Origin: Burkholderia sp. WSM2230 | GTDB lineage: Bacteria; Pseudomonadota; Gammaproteobacteria; Burkholderiales; Burkholderiaceae | NCBI RefSeq assembly: GCF_000472445.1 | Contig: NZ_AXAJ01000001.1 | Span: 1,054,643 to 1,118,642, forward strand | Direction of reading: 5' to 3' | Length of the DNA: 64,000 bases | In this document: in pieces, positions 8,732 through 15,648 of the stretch | Position numbering within the stretch: the stretch's first letter is position 1 | How the letters are laid out: the number at the start of each line of letters is the position of its first letter | The notes under the pieces: generated by a model | What the model saw: the letters and a program-made list of their open reading frames with translations, nothing else | Told to the model about the DNA's origin: nothing | Database searches by the model: none | Position numbers and translations under genes: made by a program

Positions 8732-9198
8732 TGTGGATCTCCAGCGGAATCGGCAAGCCCAGCGCGTGTGGGCGATACCGCATGCGGCGGATCAAATGCT
8801 CACCGGCTATCTTCGCCCTGGCGGCGTGCGCATGGGCGCGCTCGCGGCGCCCGCGTGTTGCGGGGTGGACGCGTTCAATAGTTTCGCCGGGCGATGGATT
8901 CATCAGCTTATTGCGAGTTGCATGCTTCGGCAATAGGGTGCAGCGCACGGGCCTGCTCATAACAGGGTCTTTTGCGTGGAGGTCATCGAGCGTTTGCCGC
9001 GTGCGTCGATATGTGTTGGGCCACGCGAATCTCAACAGTTCTCAAATCGGCCTCAACGCTCAGATTTGTTGAAGATGTGCGCCGCATATCTGCATAGATT
9101 AGGGGATGCGCACGATGGTGGCATACGCAACCATCGGTATGCAGCAGGCGCGCGTGCCGTTGCCGTGGGCCGCGCGCGCATCAACGAGGAGTAGCGCA
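8732..9198. promoter_or_regulatory. Divergent intergenic region between the large regulator and hrpB-like gene, with CTCAA direct repeats
   Basis: This 467-base gap carries no convincing gene. Three direct repeats CTCAA start at 9031, 9041 and 9052, about one helical turn apart, with a fourth partial copy at 9059. A possible -10 element (TAGATT, 9095-9100) follows. OmpR-family winged-helix proteins commonly bind direct half-sites spaced 10-11 bases, so these repeats are candidate sites for the neighbouring regulator. The ribosome site of the HrpB-type gene (AGGAG) lies just before 9199. Confidence 0.4.
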
Positions 9199-10671
9199 AT
9201 GTTCCTGACGCTTTACTTTCCCCTGGCGGCGTCGTTGTCCGTGCACGATCTGCCGGACGGTTTTCTCAACAAGGTACGCGACGGCGATCTGCAGCCCGCG
9301 GGCGCCCAGGCGAGCCGCTGGTCCGATCTCGCGCGCGGGGCCGCGGGTTCGTCTGAACTGTTGCGCCTGCATGCCGACATGCAGATGACGCTCGGCATCT
9401 GCGACGAGGCCGAGGAACAGTACCGCCGCGCGCAGAAGGCGATTCGCTCGCCGCGCCAGGCGATCCGCGCGGCGTCGTGCCGCAATGCCGGCTGGCAGGC
9501 GCTGTTCCGGCACCGGCTCGCCACGGCGCTGTCGTGCTTCGCACGGCTCGTCGACGAGCCGGACGTGGAGGCGGCGCAGCAGGTCGAGGCGCGGCTCGGC
9601 ATTGTTGGCGCATTGCACGAGCTTGGCCGTTCGCGCGATTCGAGCGACGCGCTCGACGAACTCGCGGCCGCGACCACGGACCCGTCGCTCGGCCACTGGC
9701 GCGAGCTCGTCGCCACGTTGCGGTTCGACATCGCCGTGCAGCGCGAATTGCGCGGCGCGACGCTGCTGAGCGATCACGCGTACTGGCAGTCGGGTCTCGG
9801 CGACCACACGCTGCGCGGCGGGGGCACAGCCGGCGGCTTCCACTCTATGGCCTCGGCGAGCGATGCGGCCGACCTGCACGAAGTCGAAGCGTTGAACGTC
9901 TGCACGCCGCTGCTGCGTCAGCGCGTCGACTATTTGCGGCAGTTGCGCGCGCTGGCGCGTGGCGAACGCGCGGCACTCGACGGCATTACCGCGCATCTGA
10001 ACTGGGCACAGCAGCGCGGCTTCGGCGATTACCTGCGCAGCACGCGGCTCGAAGTCGTGCTGGCCGCACTCGCGTCCGACGCACCGCAGTTGGCCGAGAT
10101 GCTGCTCGAACCGCTGCATCGTATCGACCATGCGGGGTCGACCGGGCATCGGCAGCTCGAATATCTGTATGCGGTCGCGAAGACGCATCAGGCGCTCGGC
10201 CGCAACCGCGAAGGCATGCTGTTTTTCGGCCGTTATGCACTCATTGCCACGCAGTGCCTGCGCGACGATTCGCAAGTGCTGGTGTCGTACGCCGGCAAGG
10301 CCGCACGCCAGGCGCCGCAACTCGACGACGTCGCCGCGCGCCTGCCCGCGCGTTACCGCCGCGCGTATCGCTACTTGCAGGAAAACCTCGACAGGCGCGA
10401 CCTGTCGGTGCGCGAAGTGGCGGCGGAAGTCGGCGTGACCGAGCGCGCGTTGCAAAGCGCGTTCAAGCATTCGCTTGGTCTTTCGCCCACCGAACTGATT
10501 CGCCGGCTGCGCATGGAGCGGATTCGCGCGGATCTGCTCGACGATTCGTTTAGCGGCGATCGTACGGTGCTGTTGACGGCCAACAGGTGGGGCGTGCAGA
10601 ACCGTTCGACGCTCGTGAGCGGCTATCGCAAGCAGTTTCATGAAGCGCCTTCGGAGACGCTAGAGCGCTGA
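9199..10671 (+). CDS. hrpB: HrpB/HrpX-family AraC-type activator of type III secretion genes
   Basis: A 490-residue protein. The start at 9199 is chosen over the upstream ATG at 9106 because AGGAG lies seven bases before it. The first 390 residues are an alpha-helical, TPR-like region. The C-terminal 100 residues are an AraC DNA-binding domain: first helix-turn-helix around L-S-V-R-E-V-A-A-E-V-G-V-T-E-R-A-L-Q, second around N-R-S-T-L-V-S-G-Y-R-K-Q-F. Length and layout match HrpB of Ralstonia and HrpX of Xanthomonas, which bind hrpII/PIP boxes. Such boxes are present at 2.7, 5.8, 11.5 and 23.5 kb here, which supports the assignment. The region upstream contains direct repeats that may be bound by an OmpR-type regulator. 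Confidence 0.85.
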   Translation: MFLTLYFPLAASLSVHDLPDGFLNKVRDGDLQPAGAQASRWSDLARGAAGSSELLRLHADMQMTLGICDEAEEQYRRAQKAIRSPRQAIRAASCRNAGWQALFRHRLATALSCFARLVDEPDVEAAQQVEARLGIVGALHELGRSRDSSDALDELAAATTDPSLGHWRELVATLRFDIAVQRELRGATLLSDHAYWQSGLGDHTLRGGGTAGGFHSMASASDAADLHEVEALNVCTPLLRQRVDYLRQLRALARGERAALDGITAHLNWAQQRGFGDYLRSTRLEVVLAALASDAPQLAEMLLEPLHRIDHAGSTGHRQLEYLYAVAKTHQALGRNREGMLFFGRYALIATQCLRDDSQVLVSYAGKAARQAPQLDDVAARLPARYRRAYRYLQENLDRRDLSVREVAAEVGVTERALQSAFKHSLGLSPTELIRRLRMERIRADLLDDSFSGDRTVLLTANRWGVQNRSTLVSGYRKQFHEAPSETLER

Positions 10672-10731
10672 TGGGTCGGCGCCGCATACGCGGCATAGGT
10701 TCGCCGCGGGCCGCTCGCGCGCCGCGGCGAA

Positions 10732-11469
10732 TCACGCGCTCAGCACGTATTGCAGATCCGCGAGGCGGCTAGACATTTGCGGGTCGCCCGGGCGCTCGAA
10801 CGTGTTGCAGAACACGACCGTTGCGTCCTGCGCGGACTGCGTGTTTCTGATCGCATCGATGGCGCCTGCCTGAGTGGTCTGCAATTCGTGCTTGAGGAAG
10901 CCGTAATTGGCCTGCTCGCTCGACGGATCGAGCTGATTCGCGGAGCAATAGTCGAGGTAGTCCTGCTTGCGCGAGCCCGTCCATTGCGCGATGCCGTAGC
11001 CGGATTGCAGGTTCGAGTTGGGCGCGCCGATTGCGCCGCCCTGGTTGATACCCGGGTTCATTCCGCCGCTTTCGTGCCAGAGGTTCGCGACAACACCCGC
11101 GGCCTGGTTTCTGGTCAGGCCGAAATCGCGTTGCAGGTTGGTCATGAAGTACTGCGCGGTTTTTTTGGCTTCGGGCGTGCTCGCGGAGGACGATTGGCCC
11201 GAGCCGTCGCCGGCCGGCACGCCCGCTGTTGACGACGTGCTCCTGTAGCTCGCAGGGGCGGCGCGGCCCGCTGTCGAAGGTAGCGAGGACAGGGAAGGCA
11301 TCGAGGGCATGCCGGAGTTCGCCGGGCTGCCGTCGCTGAAAAGATCGGCGAGAATCTGCTCGATCTCGCGAGCGATGTCCTCGTCGCTTGCGCTGCCCGA
11401 GCCGGAACCGCTCGCACCGAGCTGATGAATGAGCTGGTCCAGTCGTTTGATTTCGGCGGCATCGAACAT
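10732..11469 (-). CDS. Phage-tail-lysozyme-like murein hydrolase, candidate type III secreted protein
   Basis: A 245-residue protein if started at the ATG at 11469; the longer frame from 11511 is unlikely because the predicted -10 element at 11526-11531 would leave almost no leader. Residues 30-45 form an amphipathic helix (E-I-E-Q-I-L-A-D-L-F). Residues 52-76 repeat the linker of the NlpC-like protein (S-G-M-P-S-M-P-S-L then A-S-Y-R). Residues 100-245 resemble the phage tail lysozyme family, with W-H-E-S-G-G (probable catalytic Glu133) and Y-G-I-A-Q-W at 158-163, which also recalls lytic transglycosylases. No Sec signal is present. An imperfect hrpII box precedes it. It probably cuts peptidoglycan glycan strands, complementing the peptide-cutting hydrolase at 2915-3724. 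Confidence 0.75.
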   Translation of the reverse strand: MFDAAEIKRLDQLIHQLGASGSGSGSASDEDIAREIEQILADLFSDGSPANSGMPSMPSLSSLPSTAGRAAPASYRSTSSTAGVPAGDGSGQSSSASTPEAKKTAQYFMTNLQRDFGLTRNQAAGVVANLWHESGGMNPGINQGGAIGAPNSNLQSGYGIAQWTGSRKQDYLDYCSANQLDPSSEQANYGFLKHELQTTQAGAIDAIRNTQSAQDATVVFCNTFERPGDPQMSSRLADLQYVLSA

Positions 11470-11525
11470 GGTGTCTCGCTCGGGAGGTAAAGGACGAGAT
11501 CGGTTGAGCATGCGGGATCGAGCTC

Positions 11526-11587
11526 ACTGTAGCAGCGGGAATCGGGCGGTTTATGCGTGGTTCGGAAGTTGACGCTGCTATAGCGAA
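11526..11587 (-). promoter_or_regulatory. Imperfect hrpII/PIP box with -10 element, before the lysozyme-like gene
   Basis: On the minus strand TTCG (11587-11584) is followed after 16 bases by TTCC (11567-11564), one mismatch from consensus. After 32 bases comes TACAGT (11531-11526), the same -10 hexamer at the same distance as before the NlpC-like gene. The predicted transcript would begin near 11519 and reach the ATG at 11469 with a leader of about 50 bases. Confidence 0.6.
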
Positions 11588-11715
11588 GTGGGGACGCGGC
11601 TAAGTGGGGACGCGGCGAAGTGGGGACGCGGCGAAGTGGGGACGCGGCGGAGTGGGGACGCGGCTAAGTGGCGAAGTGGCCAAGTGGCTAAGTGGCGAAG
11701 TGGTCAAGTGGGTAA
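11588..11715. repeat. 128-base tandem repeat: five 16-mers then six 8-mers
   Basis: Five copies of GTGGGGACGCGGCKAA (11588-11667; the fourth ends CGGA) pass directly into six copies of GTGGNNAA (11668-11715). The 16-mer is itself two diverged 8-mers, so the whole array has an 8-base period. The period is not a multiple of three and no gene uses it. It abuts the outer half of the hrpII box at 11584-11587 without a gap. Confidence 0.95.
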
Positions 11716-11770
11716 GCGCGCCGGGCCACGCGCAAACAGCCTCGCGGCACTGGTCCGCACCAACTGCCCG

Positions 11771-12391
11771 CTACGGCCTCGCACGCTTGCCGAGCCCGAG
11801 CTTTTCCATGCCCTCATGAGCGTCGATCACAATCGTCGCGATTTCGCCGACCGTCACGCGCAATTCGGTCGCGCGAGAACGCATATGTTCGTACGCTTCG
11901 TTCTCGCTCAGCCGGTGCGCGTCGATCAGAATGCGCATGGCCCGCTCGATGTGGCGGCGCGCCTTGATGGCCTCCTCCAGCTTGCCGATCTTCGCGTGCA
12001 GCCGCTGCTGATAGCCCGACGACGCCCGCGCGAGCACGAGCGTGCTGAGCACGCCGGTGGAGCGATACGGCTTCGTGATCACACCATGCGCCTGGGTATC
12101 GAGCAGCATTTTCAACGCAGTGGGGTTCTCGTAGTCGGACAGCGCGATTAGCGTGGCTTGCGTGTCGGCGGCGCTCCAGTTGCCCGCGTTCCTGATTTCG
12201 GGGCCCACCAGAAAAAAGATCACGTCGGCATCCGTGGGCAGATGCGCAGGCAGCGGCCAGACGGCGCGAACCGGGCAGCCTATGCGCCGCAACTGCTCCT
12301 CGAGCACGCTGCGGTCGTCGCCCGGCGGATGAATCACCACCACGCGCAGCGTGCGCAGCTCGTCGAAGATGCGGCGGGCGCCCGCGTTCAT
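11771..12391 (-). CDS. amiR: AmiR-like ANTAR-domain transcription antiterminator
   Basis: A 206-residue protein. Residues 12-130 have the fold order of a pseudo-receiver domain but the phosphorylation site is not conserved, as in AmiR. A coiled-coil helix follows (about 135-155). The last 60 residues form an ANTAR domain, with the R-R-x-I-E-R-A-M-R-I-L segment and a V-G-E-I-A-T-I-V closing helix. ANTAR proteins bind pairs of RNA hairpins with hexaloops and prevent formation of an intrinsic terminator. It is the last gene of the operon, and its start overlaps the stop of the AmiC-like gene (ATGA). AmiC proteins hold AmiR inactive until an amide is bound. The leader of this operon has a suitable terminator at 20566-20604. 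Confidence 0.9.
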   Translation of the reverse strand: MNAGARRIFDELRTLRVVVIHPPGDDRSVLEEQLRRIGCPVRAVWPLPAHLPTDADVIFFLVGPEIRNAGNWSAADTQATLIALSDYENPTALKMLLDTQAHGVITKPYRSTGVLSTLVLARASSGYQQRLHAKIGKLEEAIKARRHIERAMRILIDAHRLSENEAYEHMRSRATELRVTVGEIATIVIDAHEGMEKLGLGKRARP

Positions 12392-13563
12392 ACCGGCTCT
12401 CCATCAAGCCAGAATTCCGCGAATCCGTATGAAGTCAGGTAAGGGTCGGGCTTCACCGGATGGCGGCCTTCCCACACGATGTCGAACGCGCCGTCCGGCC
12501 GGCACACTGCAATCCGCGGCGTGAGAATGGCGTGATTGTTCGCACGGTCGATTCTCAGCATGCCTTCGGGCGAATCGAATTCGACCTCGTAGACCGCGTC
12601 GACGAGTTTTGCCGTATCCAGGCTGCGGGTACGCGCCAGTGCCAGCGCAAACAGATGCACCTGGTTGTAGGCCATCTCCGACCACATGCTCGCGGGCTGT
12701 TCTCCAAAGCGCGCGCGCCATGACTTGAGAAAGCGCTGGTTGCCCGGCAGCGGGAGCGTGTTCACGTAGCTCGCCGAAATGATGTGGTTGCCGCACAGTT
12801 CAGGACCGATCATCCGCGTTTCGCCCTCGGTCATCGTCAAGCTTGCAATCGGGATGCGCGCGGGATCGATTCCGTGCTCGCGATAGAGCTGGTAGAACGC
12901 ACGCGCGCCCCGGCCAATCAACGTGGAAAATACCACGTCGGGCTCCACGGCCCGAATCTGCTCCACGACCTCGCGCAATGCAGCGGGCTCGGCGTCGCTA
13001 GGCAGATAGACTTCTTCGACAATTTCGCCGCCGTGCTGCTCGACCATGTCGCGCATGATCCGGTTCGATTCTCGCGGATAAATGTAGTCCGCGCCAACCA
13101 GAAAAAAACGCCGGCCGTGATTGCGCAGCAGATAAGCCGCGAGCTGCATGCTGTTCTGATTCGGCACCGCGCCCGTGTAGATCACGTTGGGCGAGTACTC
13201 GAATCCTTCGTAGATCGAGCAATACCACAGCAGCGCGTTATAGCGTTCGATAACCGGCAGCACTGCCTTGCGGCTGGACGAAGTGGAGCAGCCGAAAATG
13301 ACCGTGACCTCGTCTTCCTGCAACATGCGCGAGGCAAGCCGGCGATATTCGTCCGGATCGCTTTTTGGGTCGTACACGACGGGATCGAGCACACGGCCGT
13401 CGATGCCGCCCGCCGCGTTGATTTCTTCGATGGCGAGCACAGTGCCGAAGAAATGCTCCGACTCCGTAGCGGCAGTCACGCCGGTGCGCGAGAACAGCAC
13501 GCCGACGCGCCAGCCGGAGTCGGCCGGCTGCGGTTTCGCGGACTGTTGCGGCTTCATCTCCAT
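12388..13563 (-). CDS. amiC: AmiC-like amide sensor (type I periplasmic-binding fold, cytoplasmic)
   Basis: A 391-residue protein similar to AmiC of Pseudomonas and to urea/amide-binding proteins. The binding-protein fold begins at W-R-V-G-V-L-F-S near residue 18, with no signal peptide, so it acts in the cytoplasm. Ligand-site features include F-G-C-S-T-S-S-S-R-K and Y-E-G-F-E-Y. The known AmiC binds short amides and then releases AmiR; the same role is inferred here because an ANTAR protein follows with a four-base overlap. It is distinct from the exported binding protein encoded at 18425-19594, so the operon has separate transport and sensing receptors. Confidence 0.9.
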   Translation of the reverse strand: MEMKPQQSAKPQPADSGWRVGVLFSRTGVTAATESEHFFGTVLAIEEINAAGGIDGRVLDPVVYDPKSDPDEYRRLASRMLQEDEVTVIFGCSTSSSRKAVLPVIERYNALLWYCSIYEGFEYSPNVIYTGAVPNQNSMQLAAYLLRNHGRRFFLVGADYIYPRESNRIMRDMVEQHGGEIVEEVYLPSDAEPAALREVVEQIRAVEPDVVFSTLIGRGARAFYQLYREHGIDPARIPIASLTMTEGETRMIGPELCGNHIISASYVNTLPLPGNQRFLKSWRARFGEQPASMWSEMAYNQVHLFALALARTRSLDTAKLVDAVYEVEFDSPEGMLRIDRANNHAILTPRIAVCRPDGAFDIVWEGRHPVKPDPYLTSYGFAEFWLDGEPV

Positions 13564-13595
13564 TCAGTGTTCTCCTCGCTGCGTTGCGCGACCGG

Positions 13596-14903
13596 CTAGA
13601 GCGCGGCGCGCTCGCCAGGCGTAGCCTTTGCCATGATGGCCTGCTCGACAAACGCGGCGGCCTCGAGGCAACGCGCGTCGTCCCACGGCCGGCCGATGAC
13701 CTGCACGCCGATGGGCGCGCCGCGCGCGCCTGTGAGGCCCGGCACATTCGCGCACGGACAGCCGAGCAGGGTCCAGTTGCGATTGAATGCGGGGTCGCCG
13801 GTGGAGGCGAGCCCCTCGGGGGCTTCGTCCGGCGCGCTCGGTGTGAGCAGCATCGTGACGCCTTCGAACAGTTCCGCGAGCCTGCTTCTGGCAGCGCTCA
13901 TCGCGGCGCACGCGCTCGCATAGGTCGCGGCATCCACATTCGAGGCGCGCGCGAGAAACGCAAACAGCATCGGCGATAGTTGCGCACGATAACGATCGAA
14001 CTCGAAGCCGAGCGCCTGCCATGCTTCATAGCTTTGAATAGTATCGTGTGCGGCGATCAGCTCGGCCATCCACGAGCCGAAGCGAACCGGGCGCACGCGG
14101 CCGCCTGCGCGTTCTGTCGCGCGTATCGCCGTATCGAGCACACCGCTCGCATTTGCCGACGGCTCGGTCCACGGGTAAGTCTCCGGCACACCGAACACGG
14201 GCGGCTGCCCGTTGCCTTGGACTGCAAGCGAACGGCCGCTCAACACCTGCGCGAGAAAGGCCGCATCGCGCACGCCGGCGGCAAAGAGGCCGACCGTATC
14301 GAACGACCAGGAGAAGCATTTCATGCCCACCGTCGGCAGCATGCCGAAGCTCGGCTTGAAGCCCGCGACGCCGCAATATGACGCGGGACGTATCGTCGAG
14401 CCGCCGGTCTGCGAGCCGATTGCGAACGGCGCAATGCCGGCCGCAACCGCCGCCGCCGAGCCCGACGACGAACCGCCCGCTGTGCGGCCCGGAGCACAGG
14501 GATTGCGTGTGACGGTGGGCGCCATATAGGCAAATTCGCTCGTCACCGTCTTGCCTACCACGACCGCGCCGTTGCGCTTCAGCAAGGTGACGATGGCCGC
14601 GTCGGACTTCGGTTGATGACCTTCGTAAATCGGCGAGCCGTACGATGTCACAAAGTCGCTCGTGTCGAAGATGTCCTTCACGGCGACGGGCAGGCCGGCA
14701 AGCGGACCCGCCGCCGCAGAGGCGCTGGCAAGCGCAGTGTCGCGCTGCGCGACGGCGGTCATCGCGCGAACTTCGGCGTCGACTTCCTGAATGCGCGCGA
14801 GCGATTCGAGCACGAGACGGCCGCGCTCCTGCGGATCGCGGACCGTGCGCTGCAAGAGCGCGTGAGCGGAGAGCGGTCGATAGAATGAGTGTGCAATGGT
14901 CAT
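13596..14903 (-). CDS. Amidase signature family amidohydrolase
   Basis: A 435-residue enzyme of the amidase-signature family if started at the ATG at 14903, which follows the stop of the upstream ATPase gene by 31 bases. The Ser-cisSer-Lys triad is visible: Lys76 in V-A-V-K-D, the G-G-S-S-S-G-S-A loop at 143-150, and the nucleophile Ser169 in Q-T-G-G-S. It hydrolyses an amide to a carboxylic acid and ammonia; the substrate cannot be read from sequence. It shares an operon with a nitrilase-superfamily hydrolase and an importer for an amide-like compound. This is not the AmiE-type aliphatic amidase usually partnered with AmiC/AmiR, which belongs to the nitrilase superfamily. An indole-acetamide hydrolase activity is possible but unproven. 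Confidence 0.9.
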   Translation of the reverse strand: MTIAHSFYRPLSAHALLQRTVRDPQERGRLVLESLARIQEVDAEVRAMTAVAQRDTALASASAAAGPLAGLPVAVKDIFDTSDFVTSYGSPIYEGHQPKSDAAIVTLLKRNGAVVVGKTVTSEFAYMAPTVTRNPCAPGRTAGGSSSGSAAAVAAGIAPFAIGSQTGGSTIRPASYCGVAGFKPSFGMLPTVGMKCFSWSFDTVGLFAAGVRDAAFLAQVLSGRSLAVQGNGQPPVFGVPETYPWTEPSANASGVLDTAIRATERAGGRVRPVRFGSWMAELIAAHDTIQSYEAWQALGFEFDRYRAQLSPMLFAFLARASNVDAATYASACAAMSAARSRLAELFEGVTMLLTPSAPDEAPEGLASTGDPAFNRNWTLLGCPCANVPGLTGARGAPIGVQVIGRPWDDARCLEAAAFVEQAIMAKATPGERAAL

Positions 14904-14934
14904 GGCGTGAGTATCGCGGAACTCCGGACGCGCG

Positions 14935-15648
14935 TCAGACGCGCAAATGTTCGTAGATCGATTCGGCTGCTGCTGCGTCCTTCGCGTTGCCTTCATCGAC
15001 GATTTCGCCTTGCTTGAGTACCGCGTAACGGTCGGCGACCTTCAGCGCGAACGGCACGTTCTGTTCGATCAGGAGGAGCGTGGTGCCATGCCGGCTGCGC
15101 TCCCACAGCAGCGCCTCGGCCAGCCGGTCGATCACCGACGGTTGCAAGCCCTCGGTGATCTCGTCGAGAAGAATGATCGAAGGGCGCATCATCAGCGCGC
15201 GCGCCACCAGCAGCATCTTCTGCTCGCCGCCCGACAGCGTGCCAGCATACTGACGCAGACGGCTTCCAAACACGGGAAAGATCGGCTCGATCCCGGCAAA
15301 GCGCTCGTCGAACACGGAGACGTTCGCAAGCCCGAGCCGCAGGTTGTCGCGAATGCTGAGGTCCTGAAACAGCGCATGTTCCTGCGGCGCATAAGCAATG
15401 CCGGCCCGCGCGATGCGATGCGGCGGCAGGCGCGTCATGTCCTGCCCATGCACGTGAATCGCGCCGCTTTGCTTGGGCAGATAGCCCATGATGGTTTTCA
15501 GCAGCGTGGTCTTGCCCATGCCGTTCTTGCCGAGCAACGCGACGGCCTCGCCATTCGCGACGCTGAACGACAGCTTGCGAAGCACGACCGACGCCTTGTA
15601 TCCGCTTGTCACATCCTTCAGGTTCAACGCGATCTGGCTCTGGCTCAC
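14935..15648 (-). CDS. ABC transporter ATP-binding protein, LivF/UrtE type
   Basis: A 237-residue ATPase. The start is taken as a GTG at 15648 because it overlaps the stop of the preceding gene (GTGA) and is preceded by GGGAGG; the longer frame upstream reads through the end of that gene. Walker A is G-K-N-G-M-G-K-T-T, the signature is L-S-G-G-E-Q-K, and Walker B is I-I-L-L-D-E. The E-G-L-Q-P segment and E-Q-N-V tail are typical of LivF/UrtE. With the fused permease-ATPase and the LivH-like permease it makes a complete branched-chain amino acid/urea/amide-type importer. Confidence 0.9.
   Translation of the reverse strand: MSQSQIALNLKDVTSGYKASVVLRKLSFSVANGEAVALLGKNGMGKTTLLKTIMGYLPKQSGAIHVHGQDMTRLPPHRIARAGIAYAPQEHALFQDLSIRDNLRLGLANVSVFDERFAGIEPIFPVFGSRLRQYAGTLSGGEQKMLLVARALMMRPSIILLDEITEGLQPSVIDRLAEALLWERSRHGTTLLLIEQNVPFALKVADRYAVLKQGEIVDEGNAKDAAAAESIYEHLRV

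Noticed and set aside
9181..10641. 486-residue open frame opposite the HrpB-type gene
   Set aside because: Antisense shadow caused by high GC; the AraC domain on the plus strand is unambiguous.
11588..11715. Array considered as a CRISPR
   Set aside because: The units are only 8-16 bases and contiguous, with no spacers and no cas genes; it is a simple satellite.
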